NCBI GenBank assembly: GCA_026708505.1
Contig: JAPOUU010000009.1
Location: forward strand, 1-35,125
DNA length: 35,125 bases
DNA from: Hyphomicrobiales bacterium
Lineage (GTDB): Bacteria; Pseudomonadota; Alphaproteobacteria; JAPOUT01
Reading direction: 5' to 3'
The notes beneath the pieces are model-generated. The model searched no databases and was not told the origin of the DNA. It saw only the letters and a list, made by a program, of their open reading frames with translations. The number at the start of each line of letters is the position of its first letter. Positions within the stretch are counted from its first letter, which is position 1. Below, one piece after another: positions 26,536 through 35,125 of the stretch. The position numbers and the translations under genes were made by a program.

Positions 26536-28104
26536 ATGGTGGAAGATTCTGGCACAAGAAAGGGACGAGGGGAAGGACGCCGCGACGGCGCGCGGCGCGG
26601 GAGAGCCGCCCGTGCGGCCGAACGCAAGGAGGACGGCGGCGGCAAGCTGGGGCATATCCGCCGCAAAATCCCCTACTACGAGCCCTTTGATGAAGAGACC
26701 CTGGCACTGATAGAGAACAACGCGGACATCGTGCTGGAGGAAGTCGGCGTGGAGTTCCGCAACGACGAGGAAGCCTTGTCCTTGTGGAAGGAGGCGGGAG
26801 CGGATGTGAAGGGCGAACTTGTTCGAATCCCCAAGGGGCTGTGCCGCAAGCTGCTCGAGACGGCGCCGCGCGCATTCACCCAGCATGCACGCAACCCGGA
26901 ACGCTCGGTGGAATTCGGCGGAAAAAACACGATATTCGCACCGGTCTACGGACCTCCCTTTGTGCGCGACCTGGAAGGGGGCAGACGTTATGCCACCATT
27001 GAGGACTTCCGCAATTTCGTCAAACTCGCCTACATGCACCCGAACATGCACCACTCCGGCGGAACCGTGTGCGAGCCCACCGACATCCCCGTTAACAAGC
27101 GCCATTTGGACATGGTTTATTCGCACATCCGCTATTCGGACATGCCTTTTATGGGTTCGGTGACGCATCCGCTTCGTGCCGAGGACAGCGTATCGATGGC
27201 AAAGGTGGTTTTCGGCGAGAAGTTCGTGGATGAAAACTGCGTGATGGTTTCGCTCATCAACGCGAACTCGCCGCTGACCTTTGACGACACCATGCTGGGA
27301 GCGTTGAAAGTTTACGCCAGGGCGGGACAGGCCACACTGGTCTCTCCCTTCGTGCTGGCCGGAGCGATGACCGCGGTTACGATTGTCGGCGAATTGACGC
27401 AGATATTGGCGGAAGCCCTGGCGGGAATGGCGATGACACAGCTGATTCGCCCGGGCGCGCCGGTTGTGTTCGGTTCGTTTGCGAGTTCGATGTCGATGCA
27501 ATCGGGCGCGCCCACGTTCGGCACGCCGGAGCCGGCTCTGGTTCTATACGGGATGTCGCAATTGGCGCGTCGCATCGGCGTGCCGTTCCGCTCGGGAGGA
27601 TCGCTGACCGGCGCGAAGGTGCCGGACGCGCAGGCGGCGAGCGAGAGCGCGCAAACGTTAATGCCGACGATTTTGAGCGGCGTGAATTTCGTGCTTCACA
27701 GCGCGGGCTGGCTGGAAGGCGGACTCGTTTCTTCCTATGAAAAATTCATCCTGGACGCCGACCAGCTCGGCATGATGCAGCGCATGTGCGAAGGCATCGA
27801 CACTTCCCCCAACGGGCAAGCCATGGACGCCATTCGGGAAGTCGGGCCGGGCAGCCACTTCCTCGGTTCGGCGCACACGCTGGCAAATTTTGAAACCGCT
27901 TTTTACCGCTCGGCGGTTGCGGACAACAATTCCTTCGAACAATGGCTCGCGGAGGGAAGTTTGGGAACGGATGCGCGCGCATCAAAATTGTGCAAAGAAA
28001 TGCTGGCGTCTTACGAAGCTCCGCCCATTGACCAGGGCATCGACGACGCGCTGAAAGAATTCATCAAGAAAAAGAAAGATTCGATGCCTGATGCTTTCGC
28101 GTAA
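26536..28104 (+). CDS. MttB-family (trimethylamine methyltransferase-like) methyltransferase, non-pyrrolysine
   Basis: This 522-residue TIM-barrel methyltransferase would take a methyl group from a quaternary amine and pass it to a corrinoid protein. The family is clear from PVYGPPFVRDLEGGRRYATI, HHSGGTVCEPTDIPVNKRH, SGAPTFGTPEPALVLYG, FRSGGSLTGAKVPDAQAA and HSAGWLEGGLVSSYEKF. The frame has no internal amber codon, so it is the pyrrolysine-free type (MtgB, MtcB, MtpB and relatives); the substrate cannot be assigned. A basic Arg-rich N-terminal extension of about 40 residues precedes the core. Start choice is open: the ATG at 26536 has GGAG 7 nt upstream, while a TTG at 26521 has GGAGG 12 nt upstream. 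Confidence 0.9.
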   Translation: MVEDSGTRKGRGEGRRDGARRGRAARAAERKEDGGGKLGHIRRKIPYYEPFDEETLALIENNADIVLEEVGVEFRNDEEALSLWKEAGADVKGELVRIPKGLCRKLLETAPRAFTQHARNPERSVEFGGKNTIFAPVYGPPFVRDLEGGRRYATIEDFRNFVKLAYMHPNMHHSGGTVCEPTDIPVNKRHLDMVYSHIRYSDMPFMGSVTHPLRAEDSVSMAKVVFGEKFVDENCVMVSLINANSPLTFDDTMLGALKVYARAGQATLVSPFVLAGAMTAVTIVGELTQILAEALAGMAMTQLIRPGAPVVFGSFASSMSMQSGAPTFGTPEPALVLYGMSQLARRIGVPFRSGGSLTGAKVPDAQAASESAQTLMPTILSGVNFVLHSAGWLEGGLVSSYEKFILDADQLGMMQRMCEGIDTSPNGQAMDAIREVGPGSHFLGSAHTLANFETAFYRSAVADNNSFEQWLAEGSLGTDARASKLCKEMLASYEAPPIDQGIDDALKEFIKKKKDSMPDAFA

Positions 28105-28516
28105 GGACGACGACTACGTTGCCGGCGAATCAGCCGGCTCGTGCTTGTGCGGCGGCGTTCGCTATCGGGTGCTTGGCGGAATGCGAGGCGTGGTCGCGTG
28201 CCATTGCGGACAGTGCCGCAAGCAAACCGGATCCTACATGACGGCAACGCGCGTGCGGGTTGAAGACTTCGAGCTTGAGGACAACGAAAACCTGGTCGAG
28301 TGGTATCGCTCCAGCGAAAATGCGCGGCGGGCGTTTTGCCGCCGTTGCGGCTCAACCCTGTTTTGGCAAAGCGACAAAAAACTCGAAACCGTTTCGATAG
28401 CGGCGGGCGGGCTTGATGTGCATCCCAAGGAACTGGGCGTTGTTGAGCATATCTTTGTCAACGACAAAGCCGACTGGTTTCACCTCCCCGAGGATGAGGA
28501 ACGGCGCGAAGGCTGA
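28091..28516 (+). CDS. GFA (glutathione-dependent formaldehyde-activating enzyme) family protein
   Basis: This 141-residue protein shows the zinc-binding cysteine pattern of the GFA/CENP-V fold: C18 and C20 (GSCLCGGVRY), C37, C39 and C42 (ACHCGQCRKQTGS), and C83 and C86 (FCRRCGSTLFW). GFA-type enzymes were described as forming S-hydroxymethylglutathione from formaldehyde, but many members have unknown function. It overlaps the MttB gene by 14 bp and is therefore probably co-expressed, consistent with a one-carbon detoxification role. Its 3' end overlaps convergent holA by 37 bp. Confidence 0.87.
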   Translation: MLSRKDDDYVAGESAGSCLCGGVRYRVLGGMRGVVACHCGQCRKQTGSYMTATRVRVEDFELEDNENLVEWYRSSENARRAFCRRCGSTLFWQSDKKLETVSIAAGGLDVHPKELGVVEHIFVNDKADWFHLPEDEERREG

Positions 28517-29541
28517 TTTCCCGCCGCCGCAATGCGCCAGATCGCCTGGCGGCATAGCGATATGTCCGCTCCCGCGCCGCTTTTACATTCGAGCTCGGCC
28601 TCCGAAAGCAATGTCAGCGCCCTGTCGAGTCGCTTGCGCGGCCAACGGCGCAATTGTTCGGCGACGATGTCCTTGCGAAAGAAGGGAATCGGCGGCCGTG
28701 TTTTTTCGATGGCGGAAACCGGGCTTTCGCCCCGCTCGATCTGGCTGGCGAGCGCGTGAATTCGCCGCGTGGAAGCCCCGACCGCGTTCAAGATTCGTAT
28801 GGCGACGGCTCCGGCCTGCAGCGCGGATTGAAAATTCCGCTCAAGCCGGTCCATTTTTCCAAGCAGCATGGCATCGGCGATGTCATCAATCCGCCAGGCG
28901 GCCGTATCCCCGATGACGGCATGCACGTCTTCAAGCGTTATGGTGCGCGGCTCGCCGGTTGCCGGCCCCATGTAAAGCACAAGCTTTTCCAGTTCCTGCC
29001 GGCTGACTCCATGGTCCGAACCGAGGTTTTCAACGAGATAATTGAGGGCGGCACCGTCAATGTTGAGTTGCGCCTGCTTGCATTGCGTTTGTACGAGGGA
29101 CCGGCGCGCCGACACATTGTCTTCATAACAGGGAATGGAGGCGGCGCGGGGCGATGTTTCCGCAAGTTTTCGCAGTTTGGACCGCGGCGGCAATTCGCCG
29201 GCAAGCGCAACGACGAGAGTGTCGCTGTTGGTGGATTCCAGCAAAGGTTCGAGCAACGTTGCGAGCTTGTCGCCTGCGGGCTGGATTCGGATGACACGCC
29301 TGCCTCCCATCATTGCAAGGGCGTTGATGTCGTCCGCGAGCTTGGGAGGATCGCCGAGCAGCTGGTCTTCGCTCCATCTGGAAATACGAAACGGATCGGC
29401 GGAGTCGGGACAGATGGCGGCGGTTGCTTGCTGCGCACGCGCGGTGACGAGTCCGCTGTCGGGACCATACAGAAGAATGAACCGCAGATCTTCCGGCGGC
29501 GCATTAATGATTTTGTTGATTTCGTTGGCTCTGGGTTTCAT
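28480..29541 (-). CDS. holA: DNA polymerase III subunit delta
   Basis: This 353-residue clamp-loader subunit opens the beta clamp. Recognisable parts are MKPRANEINKIINAPPEDLR, FILLYGPDSGLVTARAQQAT (degenerate Walker region of delta), EDNVSARRSLVQTQCKQAQL, YLVENLGSDHGVSRQELEKL, WRIDDIADAML and the C-terminal collar helices (FFRKDIVAEQLRRWPRKRLD). The ATG at 29541 is chosen by homology; the open frame extends 27 codons into the lptE gene. It ends with a Ser/Arg tail that is antisense to the end of the GFA gene. It is the last of leuS-lptE-holA. Confidence 0.92.
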   Translation of the reverse strand: MKPRANEINKIINAPPEDLRFILLYGPDSGLVTARAQQATAAICPDSADPFRISRWSEDQLLGDPPKLADDINALAMMGGRRVIRIQPAGDKLATLLEPLLESTNSDTLVVALAGELPPRSKLRKLAETSPRAASIPCYEDNVSARRSLVQTQCKQAQLNIDGAALNYLVENLGSDHGVSRQELEKLVLYMGPATGEPRTITLEDVHAVIGDTAAWRIDDIADAMLLGKMDRLERNFQSALQAGAVAIRILNAVGASTRRIHALASQIERGESPVSAIEKTRPPIPFFRKDIVAEQLRRWPRKRLDRALTLLSEAELECKSGAGADISLCRQAIWRIAAAGNQPSRRSSSSGR

Positions 29542-29548
29542 TGCGGTA

Positions 29549-30025
29549 TTACGGTATGGATGCAAGGGTGAGTTCACGCCAGATGCGCCCTGCAAGTTCC
29601 CTTGCGGCGCGTTCTTCCGCATTGCGCAACGCGACTTCGTTTACGAATCCGTTGCGCTGGCGGTTGTATGCGGCGGAGACGAGAGCGGAGCCGGATGCGA
29701 GCACGGTGTCGGCGTTGAAAAGCCGATAATCCCCGGTGAGGCGCACGGACGACCGGATGACGTTGGAGTCGCGCTGCACCAGCAAATCTTCGCGTGCCTG
29801 TTCGAGGGTGATGACAAGCCGGTGCGGCGTGCTTATCCCGCCGCCCTGGCGGTCGCGAATGAATCTGCCGACCTGCCAGCCGATGGCGGTCTGCGGAACT
29901 TCGACTTCCGCGCCGCGCAATGATTCGATCCACGACTCCTGCGAGATGCCGGCGTCCCCGTAAACCGGCTGAAAGCCGCAACCGGCCAGCATGAACAGTG
30001 TCGCGATGAGCGCGAGCCTACCCAC
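29549..30025 (-). CDS. lptE: LPS-assembly lipoprotein LptE
   Basis: This 158-residue outer-membrane lipoprotein helps LptD insert lipopolysaccharide. The lipoprotein signal peptide ends in the lipobox LAGC (Cys16), followed by GFQPVYGD, the hallmark start of alphaproteobacterial LptE. The conserved [12 protein letters not shown] and [17 protein letters not shown] segments follow. The start codon is GTG (30025-30023) and overlaps the end of leuS by 8 bp. holA follows 7 bp after the stop. Presence of LptE indicates a Gram-negative envelope with LPS. Confidence 0.92.
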   Translation of the reverse strand: MGRLALIATLFMLAGCGFQPVYGDAGISQESWIESLRGAEVEVPQTAIGWQVGRFIRDRQGGGISTPHRLVITLEQAREDLLVQRDSNVIRSSVRLTGDYRLFNADTVLASGSALVSAAYNRQRNGFVNEVALRNAEERAARELAGRIWRELTLASIP

Positions 30026-32657
30026 CTCTCACTACCAGGTTGACAAGGCGGTCCGGCACAAAGACGGTGCGCTCGAGTTTGCCGTCGCCGAGGGCGTGCA
30101 TGACGGCATCAATCTGCCGCGCCTGCTCCGTGACGGATTCCTGCTGCGCGCCGCGGGGGACGCGCAACTCGCCTCGACGCCGGCCGTTGACCTGAACAAC
30201 GATGGTTGTTTCGGATTGCTCAAGCAGCGATGCATCCGCTTCGAGCCACGACTCTCCCGCAAGCAACGACTCGTGTCCGAGGATTTGCCAGCAGCTTTCG
30301 CACAGGTGCGGGACGACGGGAGCGGAGAGTCGCACCATCGCTTCAAAAGCCTCGCGCAGCGCCCATCCGCCGCCTTCCTGCGTATCCTCGTCTTCGCTTA
30401 AAAACGAACTTATGTGGTTTGCAAGCTCGTGAATGCGCGCAACGGCCCTGTTGAATCGCAATCCCTTCAGGTCGTCGCTCACAGACTTGATGCATGCATG
30501 CGTTTCCCGCCGCAGTTTTACCGCGGTTTCGGAAAACTTTTTCGGCTGCTTGCTCCCGGCGGGCGCAAGCTTGTCGATATTCTCCGCAACCAGCCGGTGG
30601 AACCGCTTAAGAAATTTGAACGCGCCCTGGATGCCCGCTTCCGTCCATTGAACGTCCCGTTCGGGAGGCGAGTCCGAGAGCATGAACCACCTTGCGGTAT
30701 CGGCGCCGTATTTTTGAATGATGTCGCCCGGATCAACGGTGTTGCGTTTGGATTTGGACATCTTCTCCGCGGGGCCGATGCTTACCTGCGTTTCGGGCGC
30801 ATCACGAAGAAAGGCCTTGCCTTCGCGCCAGGTGATTTCGTTGGGAGCGGCCCAACTGCCGTCGGGGGTCTTGTAGGTTTCATGGCAAACCATCCCCTGC
30901 GTGAACAGGTTTGCAAAAGGCTCGTCAATGTTGATGTGTCCGCATTGGCGCATAGCGCGCGTGAAGAAGCGCGAGTAAAGCAGATGGAGGATTGCGTGTT
31001 CAACGCCGCCGATATACTGGTCGACGGGCATCCAATAGTCGACGCCGGCCCGGTCGGTCGGCGAATCATCCGGCGCGCCGCAAAAGCGCGCAAAATACCA
31101 GGACGAATCAACGAAAGTATCGAATGTATCGGTTTCGCGCACCGCCGGCTTTGAACAAGAAGGGCATGCCACATGCTTCCATGCCGGATGACGCTCGAGC
31201 GGGTTGCCGGGCGCATCGAAGCTGATGTCGTCGGGAAGCAGCACGGGAAGTTGTTCGCGCGGCACAGGAACGGCGCCGCAATCGTCGCAATGGATCATGG
31301 GGATGGGGCATCCCCAATATCGCTGCCGCGAGACTCCCCAGTCGCGCAGGCGGAATCGCACGACCTTCTCGCCTTGCCGGATTGCTTCAAGCCGTTTGGC
31401 GATTTCCTTTTTGGCGTTTTCAATGCTCATGCCATCGAGAAAACCGGAGTTGCACATAACGCCTTCGCCGAGATAAGCCTCTTCCTTGATTTCAAACGTT
31501 TCGACATTCGCATCGGCGGGCGCAACAACGGGAATGACGTCAAGGCTGTATTTCCGCGCGAAGTCGAGGTCGCGCTGGTCGTGGGCGGGACAACCGAAGA
31601 TGGCGCCCTCCCCGTAGCCCATCAGCACGAAGTTCGCGACATAGACCGGCAGGCGCACGCCTTCACGGAACGGATGATGCGCGGAAAGTTTTGTTTTGAA
31701 TCCCGCTTTTTCTTTTCGTTCGATTTCCTCTTCGCTCATGCCGCCGCGCCGGCATTCCTCGATGAAGCCGCCCAGCGCTTCGTCGCTCTCGGCGAGTTTC
31801 GCGCTTAGTGGATGTTCCGGCGAGAGCGCGAGGAAGGTTGCACCGAAGATGGTATCGGCCCGCGTCGTGAAAACGTCAACGTTCTCGCCGCCCTCAAGAT
31901 TCCACCGCATCCGCACGCCTTCGGAACGGCCGATCCAATTTCGCTGCATTCGGCGCACTTTGTCGGGCCATTGATCAAGATCGTCAATGGCAACAAGCAA
32001 GTCCTCCGCCATTTGGGTTATACGAAAGAACCACTGCTTGAGAGCGCGCTTCTCGACGGGAGCGCCGGAGCGCCATCCGCATCCGTCGATAACTTGTTCG
32101 TTGGCGAGAACCGTTTGGTCAACCGGGTCCCAGTTCACCATGGATTTTTTGTGGTAAACGAGTCCTTTTTCGAGAAATTCGAGAAACATCTCCTGCTCGT
32201 GCCGGTAATAGGACGGGTCGCAAGTAGCGAGTTCCCGCTCCCATTCCAAAGACAATCCCATCTTTTGCAGTTGCGAGCGCATGTTGTCGATGTTTGCGTA
32301 TGTCCATTTTGCCGGATGCGTTTTCTTTTCGATGGCGGCATTTTCGGCAGGCATCCCGAAGGCGTCCCATCCCATCGGGTGCAGCACATTAAATCCTTGC
32401 GCGCGCTTGAAGCGCGCGACGGCGTCGCCCATCGCATAGTTGCGCACATGCCCCATGTGGATGCCGCCGGACGGATAGGGAAACATCTCAAGTACATAGT
32501 ATTTTTTTCGCGCGGGATCCGGCGGACCGGCCCGGAAGATGCCCTCGTCGTCCCACTTGCGCTGCCACAAGGCCTCGTCGCGCTGGGGATTATAAGAGAT
32601 GTTTCCGGGGTTGTCGGACAAGGCCGGGCTTATCCGCCTTCTTGTTGATTGAGCCAT
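30018..32657 (-). CDS. leuS: Leucyl-tRNA synthetase
   Basis: This 879-residue class I synthetase charges tRNA-Leu. The HIGH-type motif HMGH is at about residues 67-70 ([20 protein letters not shown]). The editing domain (CP1) carries [22 protein letters not shown] and the GCPAHDQRD segment. The KMSKS loop is [14 protein letters not shown] at about residue 630. The C-terminal anticodon-binding part ends [17 protein letters not shown]. The ATG at 32657 gives the usual N-terminus and overlaps the upstream DUF3576 gene by 28 bp; an in-frame extension upstream would lie inside that gene. Confidence 0.97.
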   Translation of the reverse strand: MAQSTRRRISPALSDNPGNISYNPQRDEALWQRKWDDEGIFRAGPPDPARKKYYVLEMFPYPSGGIHMGHVRNYAMGDAVARFKRAQGFNVLHPMGWDAFGMPAENAAIEKKTHPAKWTYANIDNMRSQLQKMGLSLEWERELATCDPSYYRHEQEMFLEFLEKGLVYHKKSMVNWDPVDQTVLANEQVIDGCGWRSGAPVEKRALKQWFFRITQMAEDLLVAIDDLDQWPDKVRRMQRNWIGRSEGVRMRWNLEGGENVDVFTTRADTIFGATFLALSPEHPLSAKLAESDEALGGFIEECRRGGMSEEEIERKEKAGFKTKLSAHHPFREGVRLPVYVANFVLMGYGEGAIFGCPAHDQRDLDFARKYSLDVIPVVAPADANVETFEIKEEAYLGEGVMCNSGFLDGMSIENAKKEIAKRLEAIRQGEKVVRFRLRDWGVSRQRYWGCPIPMIHCDDCGAVPVPREQLPVLLPDDISFDAPGNPLERHPAWKHVACPSCSKPAVRETDTFDTFVDSSWYFARFCGAPDDSPTDRAGVDYWMPVDQYIGGVEHAILHLLYSRFFTRAMRQCGHINIDEPFANLFTQGMVCHETYKTPDGSWAAPNEITWREGKAFLRDAPETQVSIGPAEKMSKSKRNTVDPGDIIQKYGADTARWFMLSDSPPERDVQWTEAGIQGAFKFLKRFHRLVAENIDKLAPAGSKQPKKFSETAVKLRRETHACIKSVSDDLKGLRFNRAVARIHELANHISSFLSEDEDTQEGGGWALREAFEAMVRLSAPVVPHLCESCWQILGHESLLAGESWLEADASLLEQSETTIVVQVNGRRRGELRVPRGAQQESVTEQARQIDAVMHALGDGKLERTVFVPDRLVNLVVRGG

Positions 32658-35125
32658 AAGGTCCGCAATTCCCTTGCACGCGACAGGATGGTGGTCTCGA
32701 GTTGGATGTGAACGTTTTCGTCCGTAACGGCATCGGTCCAAATGCCCGCGGTGCTTTGTTCTTGCCGGAAGACGGAGACACGCAACGCGCCGACGCGGAG
32801 ATCCTTGTCCAGAATGTATGCGACGACCTTGAAACGTTCGTTGGGAGCCTGGGGATTGTTGTGCCAGTCCGTGATAACGACTCCGCCGAAGGGGTCCGCG
32901 GAAGCGAGCGGCATGAAGGAAAGGGTATCAAGGGTCGCGCGCCACAGGAAAGAATTGACGGAAAGCCCCGTCACGGTGTCTACGGATGTGGAGTCCGTCG
33001 GGTTTGTGTTGAAAAGGGAGATTCCCTTTTTACCGCCGAAAATTCCCTTCGGCGGATTGTTCGGGTCGGGAGCCGGGTCGTATTTTCCGAACTCGCCGGC
33101 GGAGGACGGATATGATTCGCTGTCGGCGGCGGTGAAGACTTCGCCCATGGCGAGCAGGGTTTCACCGGGGGCCTCAATGGTTGAGTCGGGATAAGGGTCA
33201 AAGCTTCCCTGTTCCGGCGGAGCCTGGAAAAGCGCGAGGTCCTCAAGGTCTCCGGTTTGCGGTTTTTCGGATGTGTCCTCGGCGGCTATGGAAGCGAACA
33301 TGTCTTGCGAGGCGTAATCGGTTTCCTCGAGGTTGAGAACGGCGACTTGTTCGAAGAGTGACAGTTCGTCTACGTTCGCAACGGGCTCGGCAGCGTCGGT
33401 TTGCCCACTCGAGCCGGCCGGCTCGGCGCTTTGTGCGAATCCGGTGGTGGTGGTAACAAGGTTCGCGAAAGAGGATCCGATGGCTGTTTGCTGCGCGGAA
33501 GTTCCGGCGGCCTCGCCGGCGGGCTCTTCGACAACGACCGCAAACGGCCCTCTTCTGGCAACGGGGCTTTCCTCGGCAACTTCAATTTCAATTTCTTCGG
33601 AGACCGGTTGTTCGATGGGTATGATTTCCCCGACGGTCTCGGCCGGCTGGTCGACGGACGCCACGGGAGCCGGCTCTTCGGCGGGCTCGGTTTCCGCAAC
33701 GGTCTCGACCCGGTTAATAATCGCCTCGAGAGAAAACTGCTCAACGGGCACGATTTCCGTAACGGCCTGGATGATTTGCCCGAAGAAGGATGTAGGCGCG
33801 GATTCTTCGGCGGGTGCGGTTTCCGCAACGGTCTCAACCGGTTCCGCAGGTGCGGATTCTTCGGCGGGCGCGGTTTCCGCAACAGTCTCGACCGGCTCTG
33901 CAGGTGCGGATTCTTCGGTGGGGGAACTCTCCACGACCGCCTCAATCTGCTCAACAAACGACGAGGGAGCGGGCTCCTCCCCGGCCGGCGCGACTTCCGC
34001 AACGGCCTCGGCCGGTTCCGCAGGTGTCTCCGGAACGGATTCTTCAACGGGCGTAATTTCCACGATGGCCTCAATCTGCTCAACAAACGACGAAGGGGCG
34101 GGCTCCTCCTCGGCCGGCGCGACTTCCGCAACGGTCTCGACCGGCTCGTCGGATGCCGCGGGAACGGAATCTTCAACAGCAATCTCGGTGGTTTCGCTTT
34201 CTTCAGCCGCTGTTTCCTCAACGGTTTCTCCATCGGCGGCAATCTGCCTGAAGACCGGGGTTCCTTCGGGAATGATCAGCGGCTTCGGCGCCGGAACAAT
34301 TTCAAACGGCATGTCGGACGGGGTCGTTAAAGCCGGCGAGTCGGCATCGGCCGTTTCGACCGGCTCTTCGGGGCCCGGCTCTTCGATGGCAATCTCGACT
34401 TCTTCCTCAACCGCGGCTTCCGTCTCCTCGGCGACTTCCGTTGTCGGCGCGGGGGCGGCCTCTGTTTCTTCAACGACTTCCACTTCCGGTTCGAAAGACG
34501 GCGCTTCAACAACTATCCGCGCCGGTTCGGGAAGGACTTCCGTTTCCTCAACGACTTCCACCGTCGGCTCGGGGGCGGCCTCTGTTTCCTCAACAACTTC
34601 CACCGTCGGCTCGGGAGACGGCGCTTCAACAATTATCCGCGCCGGTTCGGGGACGGCTTCCGTCTCCTCGGCAACTTCCGTCGTCGGCGCGGGGGCGGCC
34701 TCTGTTTCCTCAACAACTTCCACCGTCGGCTCGGGAGACGGCGCTTCAACAATTATCCGCGCCGGTTCGGGGACGGCTTCCGTCTCCTCGGCAACTTCCG
34801 TCGTCGGCGCGGGGGCGGCCTCTGTTTCCTCAACAACTTCCACCGTCGGCTCGGGAGACGGCACTTCAACGATTATCCGTTCCGGTTCGGGGACGGCTTC
34901 CGTCTCCTCGGCTACTTCCGTTGTCGGCGCGGGGGCGGCCTCTGTTTCCTCAACGACTTCCACCGTCGGTTCGGGAGACGGCACTTCAACGATTATCCGC
35001 TCCGGTTCGGGGAGAACTTCCGTTTCCTCAACGACCTCCACTGCCGGCTCGGGAGACGGCGTCTCGACAATTTCCTGCACCGGTTCGGACGCGGCTTCCG
35101 CAACGGACTCTTCGATAACAACCTC
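32630..35125 (-). CDS. Repeat-rich DUF3576 protein, N-terminus beyond the window
   Basis: The frame is open to the right edge (at least 831 codons here). The last about 140 residues are a normal DUF3576 domain ([16 protein letters not shown]-like stretch, [62 protein letters not shown]), a family typically found before leuS in Alphaproteobacteria as proteins of only about 150-200 residues. Here about 690 residues of acidic Pro/Glu/Val/Ala-rich sequence precede it. They hold 40-residue repeats (with motif [19 protein letters not shown]) and further 18- and 43-residue repeats ([27 protein letters not shown]). No membrane helix is seen in the visible part; a signal peptide or lipobox would lie outside the window. 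Confidence 0.85.
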   Translation of the reverse strand, partial: EVVIEESVAEAASEPVQEIVETPSPEPAVEVVEETEVLPEPERIIVEVPSPEPTVEVVEETEAAPAPTTEVAEETEAVPEPERIIVEVPSPEPTVEVVEETEAAPAPTTEVAEETEAVPEPARIIVEAPSPEPTVEVVEETEAAPAPTTEVAEETEAVPEPARIIVEAPSPEPTVEVVEETEAAPEPTVEVVEETEVLPEPARIVVEAPSFEPEVEVVEETEAAPAPTTEVAEETEAAVEEEVEIAIEEPGPEEPVETADADSPALTTPSDMPFEIVPAPKPLIIPEGTPVFRQIAADGETVEETAAEESETTEIAVEDSVPAASDEPVETVAEVAPAEEEPAPSSFVEQIEAIVEITPVEESVPETPAEPAEAVAEVAPAGEEPAPSSFVEQIEAVVESSPTEESAPAEPVETVAETAPAEESAPAEPVETVAETAPAEESAPTSFFGQIIQAVTEIVPVEQFSLEAIINRVETVAETEPAEEPAPVASVDQPAETVGEIIPIEQPVSEEIEIEVAEESPVARRGPFAVVVEEPAGEAAGTSAQQTAIGSSFANLVTTTTGFAQSAEPAGSSGQTDAAEPVANVDELSLFEQVAVLNLEETDYASQDMFASIAAEDTSEKPQTGDLEDLALFQAPPEQGSFDPYPDSTIEAPGETLLAMGEVFTAADSESYPSSAGEFGKYDPAPDPNNPPKGIFGGKKGISLFNTNPTDSTSVDTVTGLSVNSFLWRATLDTLSFMPLASADPFGGVVITDWHNNPQAPNERFKVVAYILDKDLRVGALRVSVFRQEQSTAGIWTDAVTDENVHIQLETTILSRARELRTLWLNQQEGG
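33798..34160 (-). repeat. Degenerate 54-bp and 129-bp coding repeats in the DUF3576 gene
   Basis: The 13-mer GCGGATTCTTCGG recurs at 33798, 33852 and 33906, a 54-bp (18-codon) period. A longer unit containing CTCAATCTGCTCAACAAACG recurs at 33941 and 34070, a 129-bp (43-codon) period. Both periods keep the reading frame. Copies are more diverged than the 120-bp array to the right, so they are probably older. Confidence 0.8.
34441..35060 (-). repeat. 120-bp tandem repeat array in the DUF3576 gene
   Basis: About five units of exactly 120 bp (40 codons) follow each other, with unit boundaries visible at 34501, 34621, 34741, 34861 and 34981. Units 34621-34740 and 34741-34860 are identical base for base, showing recent amplification or gene conversion. 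Each unit encodes a Pro-Glu-rich acidic 40-residue block. Confidence 0.95.

Noticed and set aside
26536-28104. Pyrrolysine use in the MttB-family gene
   Set aside because: The frame contains no internal TAG codon before its TAA stop, so this is a non-pyrrolysine family member.
33798-35060. CRISPR array
   Set aside because: The repeats are contiguous, in-frame coding units without unique spacers, within a long open reading frame.
34441-35118. 225-codon plus-strand frame through the repeat array
   Set aside because: It stays open only because the 120-bp unit is a multiple of three and free of stops in that frame. The opposite strand carries the frame continuous with the DUF3576 domain.

Overview
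The window looks like a piece of an alphaproteobacterial chromosome. The gene neighbourhoods are the main evidence: HU next to tRNA-Val(UAC); uvrC-pgsA-moaD-moaE; rpsU divergent from a COQ9-family gene; a small aa3-oxidase subunit IV gene before split pntAA-pntAB-pntB; and DUF3576-leuS-lptE-holA. All are typical of that class from memory of the families. A heterotrophic, probably marine or betaine-rich lifestyle is inferred from the osmolyte and methylamine genes. No phage, IS element, CRISPR array or rRNA was seen.

Layout. 1-400: tRNA-Val (cut by the window edge) and HU, minus strand. 594-6639: a quinone oxidoreductase, then a glycine-betaine-type ABC transporter (binding protein, ATPase, double-length permease) and a GhrA-like 2-hydroxyacid dehydrogenase, plus strand. 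6653-11297: minus-strand housekeeping block moaE, moaD, pgsA, uvrC, folB and a Ca2+/Na+ exchanger. 11375-16168: KefB-like antiporter, oxidase subunit IV and the three transhydrogenase genes, plus strand. 16190-17210: a tiny membrane ORF and rpsU on minus, COQ9 on plus. 17305-23156: heterotetrameric sarcosine oxidase operon soxB-(insert)-soxD-soxA-soxG. 23170-28516: corrinoid methyl-transfer module (RamA-type activator, methyl-THF:corrinoid methyltransferase, a small 'virulence factor' family protein, MttB-family methyltransferase) and a GFA-family enzyme. 28480-35125: holA, lptE, leuS and a very long repeat-rich DUF3576 protein that runs off the right edge.

How the genes may work together (inference): betaine-type compounds are imported by the ABC system, methyl groups are moved from a quaternary amine to tetrahydrofolate by the MttB/corrinoid module, sarcosine is oxidised by SoxBDAG, and one-carbon products are handled through folate or by the GFA protein. 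No cognate corrinoid protein lies in the window.

The least expected structures are: (1) a decayed tandem duplication inside the sox operon, which left an in-frame soxD-soxB fusion remnant and two unequal small ORFs, one of them from a mobile-looking gene family; (2) a DUF3576 protein carrying hundreds of residues of acidic Pro/Glu/Val/Ala repeats, with two identical adjacent 120-bp units; (3) a 27-residue membrane ORF with a strong Shine-Dalgarno just behind rpsU; (4) a 25-codon leader ORF overlapping the uvrC start; and (5) Arg-rich tails on three adjacent methyl-transfer proteins.
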